Positions 36,101 to 37,344 of a DNA stretch of 37,500 nucleotides are shown piece by piece. How positions within the stretch are numbered: position 1 is the stretch's first letter; every line of letters starts with the position of its first letter. Below the pieces are notes generated by a model that saw nothing but the letters and a program-made list of their open reading frames with translations, was not told where the DNA came from and did not search any database. The stretch is from Symbiodinium natans (Eukaryota; Sar; Dinophyceae; Suessiales; Symbiodiniaceae), in assembly GCA_905221605.1 (NCBI GenBank), contig CAJNDS010000129.1, positions 1 through 37,500 on the forward strand, in the 5' to 3' direction. The translations under genes and the position numbers were made by a program.

Positions 36101-37344
36101 CGGTTGTTTTTCGAAGAAGTGTCCAGGCTGCAGGTGTGGGGGATAAAGATCCCCACACAGAATTCGCAGGCGGATGTGCCCAAGCCCAAACCCCGAATTT
36201 AATTCATTCCAAACCCTGTACAGTACTGGAGGCTCGGCTGCAGAGCTGTTGTCCTGTATGTGGCTTACGGCTCTGCCGCCCACAGTCCCAGGGTTCAAGT
36301 ACTTAAAGAGTCAATCAACTGTTGACCCTTCCTTTCGGGAACAAAATATACCTGCATACCTACATACGTAACTACACACACACTATATAGATATACATTG
36401 TATAGACACATATATATATGTATCTATAAAGATGTATTTGTTTGTGCATTTTATATTTACATTTTCTTTTATTTATATTTATAATTATATACCACCCCCC
36501 TCCAGAACCTGCCCAAAACATATTAAAATGGAAAATGCAGCCTTGCAAATCGGAATGGTAGAGGTCAAAATTCCGCTATGTACTGCACATCTTCAGGAAG
36601 TCATCCATCCCAAACAAAAGTCTCATAATCTGCCTCGACGCGGTTGGGCCCTTATCCTCTGATATAAACTAGCCATCTGGTGTCCAAAGGATTGCATGGT
36701 TTCAGAAGACACTGAATGCAGAGTTTTACTCTGTAAGTCAAATAATATACACCTTACATCCGATGTTGCCCGTATTTTGTTTCGGTAATCGCATTTAGGG
36801 TGTGTTTCCATTCTCTATGGCCGACGAGTATATAAAGTCCGTAGAATCCAGATTGAGCTTCGATTTCCATATCAGCAAAGCCTTCACTCCTTGCAATCGC
36901 GAGACTGTTTCTACCTACAGTTTTGCAAAGCTAGGGATCATGGTTTCAACTTATATAGGCAAATGCCTTTAACCTTCAATTTAAATTTCTTTCCTAGACG
37001 AAGATGGGGATTGTTACGCTTCTTTTGCACACGGGTGGTTCTCAAACTTACGATCCCGTTTTGGGTACCACAAAATGGGACCCTATTTTGGAGAAGTGAC
37101 GAGAAGTGACCATATAACAACTGCCAGATTAAGACCCTAAACCCTAAACCCTAAGCCCCTCAAGTTGATGAAGGACCTCAGGTCTGGGTTCTTACGGCCA
37201 CCAGGAGTCAAATCGAGTCTAGGTCTGGTGAGCTGCTCAACTTCTTGGGGTTTAGGGTTTGGGGTTTAGGGTTTAGGGCTTCGGATTTAGGGTTCAGGGT
37301 TTAGGGTTTAGGCTTCGGTGTTTTGACAACCCTGTCTGTCCTTT
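8386..37344 (+). CDS. intron-dense gene model, ~57 exon candidates, C-terminal HEAT-like repeats; partial at both ends
   Basis: I assembled this model by eye from open islands bounded by AG acceptors and GT/GC/GA donors. Together they give about 7.2 kb of coding sequence (~2,400 codons) in 29 kb. Exons 1-3, 5-13, 16-28, 29-39 and 40-57 have matching splice phases at every junction. The joins 3-4-5, 13-16, 28-29 and 39-40 are unresolved and may hide exons or gene borders.

The product is not recognised. It has hydrophobic segments (exons 18, 40-42, 47, 48) and a long helical-repeat exon (50). Most introns contain TTTAGGG or CCCTAAA arrays, and three are clear transposon-derived introners. A single gene is my preferred reading; two or three tandem same-strand genes are possible, as is normal in dinoflagellates. 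Confidence 0.6.
8475..8673 (+). other. intron with 14-G run and CCCTAAA repeats
   Basis: This intron contains a G homopolymer at about 8581-8594 and a short CCCTAAA array at about 8625-8648. The donor is GTAAGC and the acceptor CGCAAG. Confidence 0.5.
8674..8739 (+). CDS. exon 2 candidate
   Basis: It reads [19 protein letters not shown]. The phase fits exon 1 (2 then 1). The end is uncertain: a GT donor at 8740 (GTTGAG) gives the right phase for exon 3, while the frame stays open to about 8762, where GTTTAG of the telomere array is another possible donor. Confidence 0.6.
8760..8950 (+). repeat. degenerate TTTAGGG array in intron 2
   Basis: TTTAGGG units are mixed with TTCAGGG, TGTAGGG and TTTGGGG variants. 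The array is flanked by a 13 bp direct repeat CTCAGGGCTYAGG at about 8750-8762 and 8955-8968, the pattern of inserted telomeric DNA. Confidence 0.85.
8968..9003 (+). CDS. exon 3 candidate, end uncertain
   Basis: It reads [11 protein letters not shown] after acceptor CTTAG, with phase matching exon 2. The end could be a GT donor at 9004 or somewhat later; the frame is open to ~9018. Confidence 0.5.
9017..9105 (+). repeat. CCCTAAA array
   Basis: About twelve CCCTAAA units with a few variants, in the opposite orientation to the array at 8760-8950. Confidence 0.9.
9120..9185 (+). CDS. exon 4 candidate, Arg/Ala-rich
   Basis: This GC-rich island after acceptor CTCCAG reads [20 protein letters not shown], a charged helix, in one frame. 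All three frames are open because of composition, so the frame is a guess and the phase links to exons 3 and 5 are not settled. Confidence 0.4.
9300..9508 (+). other. unassigned stretch between exons 4 and 5
   Basis: No repeat array beyond its left edge. Two overlapping frames are open near 9375-9695, but only the part from 9509 has convincing coding character. A further exon may be hidden here. Confidence 0.3.
9509..9614 (+). CDS. exon 5 candidate
   Basis: Acceptor CAGTAG; it reads [20 protein letters not shown] and continues hydrophobic. A GA donor (GAGGGC) gives phase 2, matching exon 6. Confidence 0.55.
9792..10004 (+). CDS. exon 6 candidate
   Basis: Acceptor GCCCCAG. It reads [20 protein letters not shown] and continues in a helical, partly hydrophobic style. 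Unspliced reading would stop at a TAA at 10018-10020. A GA donor at 10005 gives the phase needed by exon 7, so I treat the exon as internal. Confidence 0.65.
10005..10153 (+). other. intron bounded by a 10 bp direct repeat
   Basis: GACTGAACAG occurs at 10005-10014 and again at 10144-10153, the exact ends of a GA-AG intron. No telomere array is inside. Confidence 0.5.
10154..10268 (+). CDS. exon 7 candidate
   Basis: Acceptor GAACAG, donor GTAAGAG (strong). It reads [20 protein letters not shown], then [11 protein letters not shown]. It ends in phase 0. Confidence 0.6.
10326..10361 (+). CDS. exon 8 candidate, 36 nt micro-exon
   Basis: Acceptor TTCTAG, donor GTACCT. It reads [12 protein letters not shown], phase 0 on both sides. 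Confidence 0.6.
10362..10501 (+). mobile_element. intron carrying a small element related to those near 11773, 15289 and 35540
   Basis: The shared core runs from CTACTATTTG, through a GGGGTCCC-like centre, to AAACCCCCATG. Copies are seen in several introns of this window, one inverted. The donor is GTACCT and the acceptor CTGCAG. Confidence 0.5.
10502..10555 (+). CDS. exon 9 candidate
   Basis: Acceptor CTGCAG, donor GTGCCC. It reads [18 protein letters not shown], phase 0 on both sides. Confidence 0.65.
10577..10683 (+). repeat. TTTAGGG/TTCAGGG array
   Basis: A run of mixed TTTAGGG and TTCAGGG units inside intron 9. The TTCAGGG variants are clustered, which points to local spread of one variant. 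Confidence 0.9.
10741..10791 (+). CDS. exon 10 candidate
   Basis: Acceptor TGTTTAG, GC donor. It reads [17 protein letters not shown], phase 0 on both sides. Confidence 0.5.
10800..10968 (+). repeat. CCCTAAA and CCCCTAA-type array
   Basis: Heptamers are mixed with octamer variants such as CCCCTAAA and CCCCTAGA. It lies in intron 10. Confidence 0.9.
10992..11076 (+). CDS. exon 11 candidate
   Basis: Acceptor CGCGAAG, donor GTAAGC. It reads [20 protein letters not shown], then VHEATRIQ. It ends in phase 1. Confidence 0.7.
11067..11188 (+). repeat. telomere array between ~23 bp direct repeats that include a splice donor
   Basis: AGGATCCAGAGTAAGCCC at 11067 and AGGACCCAGAGTAGGCCC at 11166 flank a TTTAGGG array at 11098-11153; the repeats extend over about 23 bp with three differences. 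The duplication contains the end of exon 11 and its donor. A third related copy is at 12890-12912. Confidence 0.75.
11410..11513 (+). CDS. exon 12 candidate
   Basis: Acceptor GTTTTAG, donor GTTCTT. It reads [20 protein letters not shown], then [14 protein letters not shown]. Phase 1 in, phase 0 out. Confidence 0.6.
11501..11974 (+). repeat. ~35 bp direct repeat flanking an intron with telomere arrays
   Basis: GGCAATCTCGGTTCTTGG near 11503 recurs in diverged form near 11943, the similarity extending over about 35 bp. Between them lie CCCTAAA (11535-11573) and TTTAGGG (11665-11714) arrays, a small inverted-repeat element (about 11773-11830) and a cluster of TATTCAGGCTGAATA palindromes. Confidence 0.6.
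11840..11985. repeat. cluster of TATTCAGGCTGAATA-like palindromes
   Basis: Four to five copies of ATTCAGSCTGAA in about 140 bp, two of them arranged as arms of a larger hairpin (11858-11912). Confidence 0.6.
11982..12046 (+). CDS. exon 13 candidate
   Basis: Acceptor TATTCAG, donor GTAAGG (strong). It reads [20 protein letters not shown]. Phase 0 in, phase 2 out. Confidence 0.6.
12145..12213 (+). CDS. exon 14 candidate, low certainty; repeated unit B copy 1
   Basis: After TGTGTAAG the frame [20 protein letters not shown] is open and would fit exon 13 in phase. The same block recurs at 12507 and, truncated, at 12811. GC-rich, so the coding call is weak. Confidence 0.35.
12348..12430 (+). CDS. 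exon 15 candidate; repeated unit A copy 1
   Basis: It is followed by a strong donor GTAAGC. One frame reads [21 protein letters not shown] second copy at 12655-12738 has one extra A and would shift frame. Phase to exon 16 is unresolved. Confidence 0.4.
13293..13372 (+). CDS. exon 16 candidate
   Basis: Acceptor CTCGGCAG, donor GTGAGC. It reads [20 protein letters not shown], then ALDFPC. It ends in phase 1. Confidence 0.65.
13474..13545 (+). CDS. exon 17 candidate
   Basis: Acceptor CCCTAG, donor GTGACA. It reads [20 protein letters not shown], then ITE. Phases fit both neighbours. Confidence 0.7.
13797..14151 (+). CDS. exon 18 candidate, 355 nt
   Basis: This is the longest exon of the 5' half: acceptor TGTTAG, donor GTGATT. 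It starts [20 protein letters not shown] and contains a hydrophobic stretch [14 protein letters not shown] that may span a membrane. Phases 1 in, 2 out fit exons 17 and 19. Confidence 0.75.
14187..14292 (+). repeat. TTTAGGG array that supplies the acceptor of exon 19
   Basis: The array ends GGGTTTAG immediately before the coding island at 14293, so the AG of the last unit is the likely 3' splice site. Confidence 0.85.
14293..14411 (+). CDS. exon 19 candidate
   Basis: It reads [20 protein letters not shown], then [19 protein letters not shown]. Donor GTAGCA. Phases 2 in, 1 out. Confidence 0.7.
14412..14616 (+). other. intron 19, mostly unique sequence
   Basis: Only a short TTTAGGG array near its end (14577-14605). 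Nothing else recognised. Confidence 0.4.
14617..14767 (+). CDS. exon 20 candidate
   Basis: Acceptor GTGGCAG, GA donor. It reads [20 protein letters not shown], then [18 protein letters not shown]. Phases 1 in, 2 out. Confidence 0.7.
14865..14969 (+). CDS. exon 21 candidate
   Basis: Acceptor CTAAAG at the end of a CCCTAAA array. It reads [20 protein letters not shown], then [17 protein letters not shown] donor at 14970 fits exon 22; a GT donor at 14974 is the alternative. Confidence 0.6.
14976..15175 (+). repeat. long TTTAGGG array with blocks of variant units
   Basis: Eleven or more perfect TTTAGGG units are followed by TGGAGGG, TGTAGGG and then a block of nonamer-like TTATAAGGG units, before returning to TTTAGGG. 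Variants are grouped, not scattered. Confidence 0.95.
15175..15231 (+). CDS. exon 22 candidate
   Basis: The acceptor is the TTTAG of the last telomere unit; donor GTGAAC. It reads [18 protein letters not shown]. Phases 2 in, 2 out. Confidence 0.65.
15232..16049 (+). other. 818 bp intron 22
   Basis: It holds an inverted copy of the small element (about 15289-15368), a region with a long open but unconvincing frame (15390-15670), a diverged ~50 bp repeat (TGGATAGAYYAAACTTYGTA near 15780 and 15846), and a CCCTATAGA variant array at 15963-16049 whose last unit gives the acceptor TGTAG. Confidence 0.5.
15963..16049 (+). repeat. CCCTATAGA nonamer variant array
   Basis: The telomere heptamer is here expanded to a uniform nine-base unit, repeated about nine times. 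Confidence 0.9.
16050..16176 (+). CDS. exon 23 candidate
   Basis: Acceptor CTGTAG, donor GTAAGC. It reads [20 protein letters not shown], then [17 protein letters not shown]. Phases fit both sides. Confidence 0.65.
16394..16439 (+). CDS. exon 24 candidate
   Basis: Acceptor TGCCAG, donor GTGACA. It reads [15 protein letters not shown], similar to exon 25. Confidence 0.5.
16485..16620 (+). repeat. TTTAGGG array in intron 24
   Basis: More than ten units, nearly perfect until about 16575, then degenerate. Confidence 0.95.
16659..16707 (+). CDS. exon 25 candidate, diverged duplicate of exon 24
   Basis: Acceptor ACGCAG, donor GTGTCT. It reads [15 protein letters not shown]. The shared core SPLN-x4/5-FLR and its placement suggest an old internal exon duplication. 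Confidence 0.5.
16850..16885 (+). CDS. exon 26 candidate, 36 nt
   Basis: Acceptor ATATAG, donor GTACCA. It reads [11 protein letters not shown]. Phases 2 in, 2 out. Confidence 0.4.
16961..17180 (+). repeat. CCCTAAAA octamer array
   Basis: A telomere variant with four A (TTTTAGGG on the other strand) is repeated about 20 times, a uniform block unlike the heptamer arrays around it. Confidence 0.95.
17210..17304 (+). CDS. exon 27 candidate
   Basis: Acceptor GCTTAG. It reads [20 protein letters not shown] in the phase that fits exon 26; another frame ([20 protein letters not shown]) is also open. GC donor. Confidence 0.45.
17401..17523 (+). CDS. exon 28 candidate
   Basis: Acceptor TGCTTAG, donor GTTGAA. 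It reads [20 protein letters not shown], then [16 protein letters not shown] second frame ([18 protein letters not shown]) is open from 17494, so an indel or alternative splice is possible. The link to exon 29 does not fit in phase. Confidence 0.45.
17630..17682 (+). repeat. (AT)n microsatellite
   Basis: Alternating AT with few interruptions inside intron 28, followed by a C-rich stretch at about 17763-17830. Confidence 0.95.
17889..17955 (+). CDS. exon 29 candidate
   Basis: The acceptor is TTTAG of a telomere unit; donor GTGATC. It reads [20 protein letters not shown], ends phase 0. Confidence 0.55.
18112..18211 (+). CDS. exon 30 candidate
   Basis: Acceptor CCGAAG, donor GTTGGT. It reads [20 protein letters not shown], then [13 protein letters not shown]. 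Its last ~22 bases are repeated twice downstream among telomere repeats. Confidence 0.65.
18190..18380 (+). repeat. three copies of the 25 bp exon-30 end separated by telomere arrays
   Basis: An identical 25 bp block beginning TTTCTGGCCCTGGGGCGCCC lies at 18190-18214, 18280-18304 and 18356-18380. Arrays of TTTAGGG/TTTGGGG fill the two gaps. The block includes the exon end and its GT donor, so the gene has three candidate donors in a row. Confidence 0.9.
18450..18532. mobile_element. small inverted-repeat element
   Basis: The ends TAAGAACCCCC and GGGGGTTCTTA are inverted repeats about 80 bp apart. It is inside intron 30 between telomere-like arrays. Confidence 0.5.
18725..18823 (+). CDS. exon 31 candidate
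   Basis: Acceptor GTTCAG, donor GTTAGC. It reads [20 protein letters not shown], then [12 protein letters not shown]. Phases 1 in, 1 out fit exons 30 and 32. Hydrophobic, possibly membrane-spanning. Confidence 0.7.
   Translation, partial: GLSLGALREFQPQCLFWQLWKEVPNRAASSGS
19010..19061 (+). CDS. exon 32 candidate
   Basis: Acceptor GAGGCAG, GC donor. It reads [16 protein letters not shown]. The opposite strand is also open here, so the call is moderate. Confidence 0.45.
19227..19316 (+). CDS. exon 33 candidate
   Basis: Acceptor CACGAAG, donor GTGAAG. It reads [20 protein letters not shown], then RPEIKEERA; basic. Phases fit. Confidence 0.55.
19358..19460. mobile_element. 103 bp element with inverted ends TGGGATGTTCCCCCTTA
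   Basis: Both ends carry the same ~17 bp in inverted orientation, and CAGTCCTTA/TAAGGACTG pairs further inside. A shorter, diverged relative lies at 23443-23512. Both are in introns. Confidence 0.8.
19481..19610 (+). CDS. exon 34 candidate
   Basis: Acceptor GGAGAG, GA donor. It reads [20 protein letters not shown], then [19 protein letters not shown]. Another frame is partly open ([17 protein letters not shown]), but only this one fits exon 33. Confidence 0.5.
19689..19794 (+). CDS. exon 35 candidate, acidic
   Basis: The acceptor is ATTTAG at the end of a telomere array, the donor GTTTAG is the start of the next array. It reads [20 protein letters not shown], then [15 protein letters not shown]. 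Confidence 0.65.
19772..19911 (+). repeat. telomere array between ~20 bp direct repeats of exon sequence
   Basis: CCCACGAAAGAGCCCCTA (end of exon 35) and CCCACAAAACAGAGCCCCTA at 19892-19911 flank a TTTAGGG array. The second copy is directly followed by the element at 19910. Confidence 0.75.
19910..20053. mobile_element. 144 bp TA-bounded inverted-repeat element
   Basis: It starts TACTTGGAGGTCC and ends GGAACCTCCACGTA-like; inner arms GGTACTGATTAACCAATT and its near complement pair well. The start matches the 136 bp elements at 23928 and 35927, so it is a related family. Confidence 0.75.
20063..20127 (+). CDS. exon 36 candidate
   Basis: Acceptor CCCTTAG, donor GTAAGC. It reads [20 protein letters not shown]. 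Phase 1 in, 0 out. Confidence 0.6.
20128..20615 (+). other. 488 bp intron 36 with inverted and direct repeats
   Basis: It holds a G/C homopolymer tract (20222-20242), a direct repeat AAATTCYTTTAAATGTGGGG near 20402 and 20488, and an inverted pair around AATCCGAGCTTCTG (20196) and ATGCTCGGATTAA (20519), perhaps the ends of an older element. Confidence 0.5.
20616..20668 (+). CDS. exon 37 candidate
   Basis: Acceptor GTTCAG, GA donor. It reads [18 protein letters not shown] second frame ([13 protein letters not shown]) is open too. Phases fit exons 36 and 38. Confidence 0.45.
20758..20871 (+). CDS. exon 38 candidate
   Basis: Acceptor CCTTTAG, donor GTGGCA. It reads [20 protein letters not shown], then [17 protein letters not shown]. 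Good coding character. Confidence 0.7.
20993..21116 (+). CDS. exon 39 candidate, end uncertain
   Basis: Acceptor CAAGCAG. It reads [20 protein letters not shown], then [17 protein letters not shown]. The donor is not clear and the link to exon 40 is unresolved. A diverged small element follows at 21143-21235. Confidence 0.5.
21254..21460 (+). CDS. exon 40 candidate, hydrophobic
   Basis: Acceptor ACTTAG (or AAAAAAG at 21239). It reads [20 protein letters not shown], a likely membrane segment, then [20 protein letters not shown]. The donor GTTTAG is the first telomere unit of the following array. Confidence 0.7.
21696..21843 (+). CDS. exon 41 candidate
   Basis: Acceptor AGCCAG, donor GTATAG. 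It reads [20 protein letters not shown], then [18 protein letters not shown]. Phases 2 in, 0 out. Confidence 0.8.
21844..22083 (+). other. 240 bp intron 41
   Basis: AT-rich start, a 14-G run near 21981-21995, and a short CCCTAAA array before the acceptor AAACAG. Confidence 0.6.
22084..22164 (+). CDS. exon 42 candidate
   Basis: It reads [20 protein letters not shown], then TVVVFTM. It ends at the introner insertion and joins exon 43 without loss or gain (FTM-VVPNIF). Confidence 0.85.
22165..22315 (+). mobile_element. introner copy 1 (151 bp intron: 4 bp TSD GTGG + inverted-repeat element)
   Basis: The element starts CTTGGTAGCCCAG and ends CTGGGCTACCAAG. GTGG is found just before it (22165-22168) and just after it (22316-22319). 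The GT of the duplication is the donor and the AG of the element end is the acceptor, so splicing restores one GTGG and the reading frame. It carries a CCCTAAA array inside (22245-22287). Confidence 0.9.
22316..22380 (+). CDS. exon 43 candidate
   Basis: It reads [20 protein letters not shown]; donor GTAGCA after GCATGCAG. Phase 2 out. Confidence 0.85.
22412..22490 (+). repeat. TTTAGGG array giving the acceptor of exon 44
   Basis: The array makes up most of the 110 bp intron 43; its last TTTAG is the predicted 3' splice site. Confidence 0.9.
22491..22534 (+). CDS. exon 44 candidate, 44 nt
   Basis: It reads [14 protein letters not shown], phases 2 in, 1 out; donor GTTCCA. Confidence 0.7.
22535..23311 (+). 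other. 777 bp intron 44
   Basis: Besides the 104 bp element it holds CCCTAAA arrays at 22660-22720 and 22948-23050 and an AT-rich stretch at 23150-23275. An open frame at 22774-22965 has no convincing splice context; a skipped exon there cannot be excluded. Confidence 0.5.
22554..22657. mobile_element. 104 bp element with TACAGTAAACTCC ends
   Basis: The left arm TACAGTAAACTCCCAAAAGT and right arm ACTTTGTGGAGTTTACTGTA are near-perfect inverted repeats, bounded by TA. It lies inside intron 44, followed directly by a CCCTAAA array. Confidence 0.85.
23312..23383 (+). CDS. exon 45 candidate
   Basis: Acceptor TTCCCAG, donor GTGGCC. It reads [20 protein letters not shown], then LSL. Phases 1 in, 1 out fit exactly. 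Confidence 0.75.
23384..23594 (+). other. intron 45 with ~23-C run, inverted-repeat relic and TTTAGGG end
   Basis: A long C homopolymer lies at about 23399-23422; a relative of the 19358 element lies at 23443-23512; two TTTAGGG units supply the acceptor. Confidence 0.7.
23595..23695 (+). CDS. exon 46 candidate
   Basis: It reads [20 protein letters not shown], then [13 protein letters not shown]; donor GTGTAT. Phases 1 in, 0 out. Confidence 0.75.
23772..23853 (+). CDS. exon 47 candidate, hydrophobic
   Basis: Acceptor AAACAAG at the end of a CCCTAAA array. It reads [20 protein letters not shown], then VFSSYAE. Likely membrane segment. Donor GTGCTG, phase 1. Confidence 0.8.
23848..24082 (+). 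repeat. 10 bp direct repeat CGGAAGGTGC at both ends of intron 47
   Basis: Copies are at 23848-23857 and 24073-24082, each with the splice site between AAG and GTGC. Removal of one copy plus the DNA between restores AEGAAISPF in frame. Confidence 0.8.
23928..24063. mobile_element. 136 bp TA-bounded inverted-repeat element, copy 1
   Basis: It begins TACTTGGAGGGTCGGAGG and ends CCGACCCTCCAAGTA. A second copy of the same length, differing at only about one base in the stretches I compared, is at 35927-36062. TA at both ends suggests the TA target of Tc1/mariner-type transposases. No transposase is encoded here. Confidence 0.9.
24079..24239 (+). CDS. exon 48 candidate, hydrophobic
   Basis: It reads [20 protein letters not shown], then [16 protein letters not shown]. 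Another membrane segment. To stay in phase with exon 49 the donor must be GTTCCT at 24240. Confidence 0.8.
24240..24389 (+). other. 150 bp intron 48 with CCCTAAA array
   Basis: GTT is found at both ends (24240-24242 and 24390-24392), and CCTAGGTAGGC near the left end resembles the complement of the right end. A CCCTAAA array lies at 24325-24367. Confidence 0.7.
24390..24482 (+). CDS. exon 49 candidate
   Basis: It reads [20 protein letters not shown], then [11 protein letters not shown], and joins exon 50 as AAEGELFK. It is in the same frame as the long downstream exon. Confidence 0.85.
24483..24608 (+). mobile_element. introner copy 2 (126 bp, TSD GAGG, GA-AG intron)
   Basis: The element starts CTTGGGAGCCCACTGG and ends in ACTGGGCTATCTACTAAG. 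GAGG is at 24483-24486 and 24609-24612, giving a GA donor. The length is a multiple of three and holds no in-frame stop, so a naive reading runs through it; an ATG at 24585 that looks like a start codon lies inside its right terminal repeat. Confidence 0.85.
24609..26671 (+). CDS. exon 50: long exon, HEAT/armadillo-like helical repeats
   Basis: This is a 2,063 nt exon, ~687 codons, with very good coding character. It starts [20 protein letters not shown]. Paired amphipathic helices of HEAT/armadillo type run through most of it, clearest near nt 25820-25920 ([17 protein letters not shown]) and 26100-26250 ([20 protein letters not shown]). Such repeats form protein-binding solenoids.

No catalytic motif is seen. 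Upstream exons add hydrophobic segments, so the product may be a membrane-anchored scaffold. Unspliced reading would end at a TAA at 26676-26678, but that stop is made by the first unit of a CCCTAAA array inserted in the exon (see 26672-26830). Confidence 0.85.
26653..26833 (+). repeat. CCCTAAA array between perfect 22 bp direct repeats
   Basis: The 22 bp block beginning GCGAGCAGCCTCCTTCAAGG is at 26653-26674 and again at 26812-26833. Between them lie ~19 CCCTAAA-type units (26675-26811) with a block of CCCTACA variants in the middle. Confidence 0.95.
26672..26830 (+). other. predicted telomere-repeat intron (159 bp, GA-AG)
   Basis: Cutting after TTCAAG in both copies of the 22 bp repeat removes exactly one copy and the array, with GA at the 5' end and AG at the 3' end. 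The frame then continues as [18 protein letters not shown]. Without splicing the array gives an immediate stop. Confidence 0.75.
26831..26907 (+). CDS. exon 51 candidate
   Basis: It reads [20 protein letters not shown], then LAGKKG; phases 2 in, 1 out. A GTAACT at 26877 is an alternative donor, but only the GA donor at 26908 fits exon 52 in phase. Confidence 0.65.
26919..26970 (+). repeat. (AT)n tract, left end of satellite block
   Basis: Alternating AT with a few GT steps. A similar tract lies at the right end (34945-35045). Confidence 0.95.
26976..27007 (+). repeat. terminal inverted repeat of satellite block, left copy
   Basis: GGACCTTTAGGGTCAATTTG and the next 12 bases recur in inverse complement at 34909-34940 with about two mismatches. 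Confidence 0.8.
27036..27208 (+). repeat. (TAG)n trinucleotide microsatellite
   Basis: Over 50 TAG/GTA units with GGA and GCA interruptions. Frames through it give poly-Val, poly-Thr or poly-Tyr and are not genes. Confidence 0.98.
27260..27935 (-). repeat. complex satellite, inverted part
   Basis: The same unit as in 27945-32365 but in the opposite orientation (AGGTTTGTCGTATGTCCCC). The switch is near 27935-27945. Confidence 0.9.
27945..32365 (+). repeat. complex satellite, units joined by CATACGACAAACCT
   Basis: Three sub-units (~55, ~115 and ~63 bp) each begin ACAAACCTCTAGG or similar and end GGGGACATACG, for about 230 bp per cycle. Larger blocks are repeated too: the segment from 29008 recurs at 29667 (659 bp later) and at 30957. 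Many open frames on both strands result from few stops in the unit and are not genes. Confidence 0.95.
30280..30472 (+). other. unrelated insertion in the satellite
   Basis: About 190 bp without the satellite unit, starting near TTAATTAA after CACACGCAAACAT. The same satellite context is uninterrupted near 31580. Confidence 0.6.
32366..32705 (+). repeat. GATGATGGGGGATGATGGGG minisatellite
   Basis: Purine-rich ~10 bp units in two blocks sharing a GGGGTGAAAGGGATTATGRG start (32369 and 32567). G-runs could form quadruplexes. Confidence 0.95.
32849..32933 (+). repeat. perfect (CCCTAAA)12 array
   Basis: The cleanest telomere array of the window, set between CCCGGG-palindrome units. Confidence 0.97.
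32938..34895. repeat. array of CCCGGG-centred palindromes, ~310 bp units
   Basis: Each palindrome is built on AAATCCCGGGATTT, flanked by CCTTGAAAAA and TTTTTCAAGG arms, in the best copies a perfect palindrome of ~50 bp. More than fifteen copies occur. A higher unit of ~310 bp carries a spacer starting TACCGGAACTCCTGCAAAAG (33060, 33382, 33694, 34003, 34311) plus one inverted spacer at 34620-34700. Confidence 0.95.
34909..34940 (-). repeat. terminal inverted repeat of satellite block, right copy
   Basis: Inverse complement of 26976-27007; the AT tract follows on the outside, as on the left. Confidence 0.8.
34945..35050 (+). repeat. (AT)n tract, right end of satellite block
   Basis: AT repeats with GC and CT steps, ending in ATGAGGGTATATATAC. 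Confidence 0.95.
35089..35146 (+). CDS. exon 52 candidate
   Basis: Acceptor AGCAACAG. It reads [21 protein letters not shown] donor at 35147 fits exon 53; a tandem CCTTCAGTTGAACTTT repeat follows in the intron. Confidence 0.65.
35274..35336 (+). CDS. exon 53 candidate
   Basis: Acceptor AAGTAAG, GC donor. It reads [20 protein letters not shown]. Phases 2 in, 2 out. Confidence 0.65.
35339..35412 (+). repeat. TTTAGGG/TTCAGGG array in intron 53
   Basis: Ten units, the first few of TTCAGGG type. A copy of the small element (35540-35601) is in the same intron. Confidence 0.9.
35615..35704 (+). CDS. exon 54 candidate
   Basis: Acceptor GCCGAG. It reads [20 protein letters not shown], then [10 protein letters not shown]. 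It ends at introner copy 3. Confidence 0.8.
35705..35814 (+). mobile_element. introner copy 3 (110 bp, TSD GTTT, GT-AG)
   Basis: The element starts CTTGGTAGCCCAGTGG and ends CTGGGCTACCAAG; GTTT is at 35705-35708 and 35815-35818. Splicing restores DPLFIQFATR in frame. It is the shortest copy and lacks the inner CCCTAAA array of copy 1. Confidence 0.9.
35815..35914 (+). CDS. exon 55 candidate
   Basis: It reads [20 protein letters not shown], then [13 protein letters not shown]. Unspliced reading ends at a TAG at 35918-35920, which could be the true end of the gene. A GC donor at 35915 in phase 0 joins exon 56 as LEL-LMKDLR. Confidence 0.75.
35927..36062. mobile_element. 136 bp TA-bounded inverted-repeat element, copy 2
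   Basis: Same length and nearly the same sequence as 23928-24063, seven bases after the in-frame TAG. High similarity implies recent movement. Confidence 0.9.
36063..37164 (+). other. 1.1 kb AT-rich stretch, intron 55 or intergenic
   Basis: A few CCCTAAA units at its left, AT-rich simple sequence at 36360-36500, no convincing exon. Open frames at 36174-36371 and 36891-37109 lack splice context. If the TAG at 35918 is the real stop, this is 3' UTR plus intergenic DNA. Confidence 0.4.
37165..37222 (+). CDS. exon 56 candidate
   Basis: The acceptor CCTCAAG follows a CCCTAAA array. It reads [19 protein letters not shown]; donor GTCTGG. Phases 0 in, 1 out. Confidence 0.6.
37245..37311 (+). repeat. 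TTTAGGG array giving the acceptor of exon 57
   Basis: Ends GGGTTTAG before the coding island at 37312. An earlier GGGCTTCGG in the array imitates the exon start. Confidence 0.9.
37312..37344 (+). CDS. exon 57 candidate, last seen
   Basis: It reads [10 protein letters not shown]; donor GTAAGG. Phases 1 in, 1 out. The gene should continue beyond the window. Confidence 0.5.
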
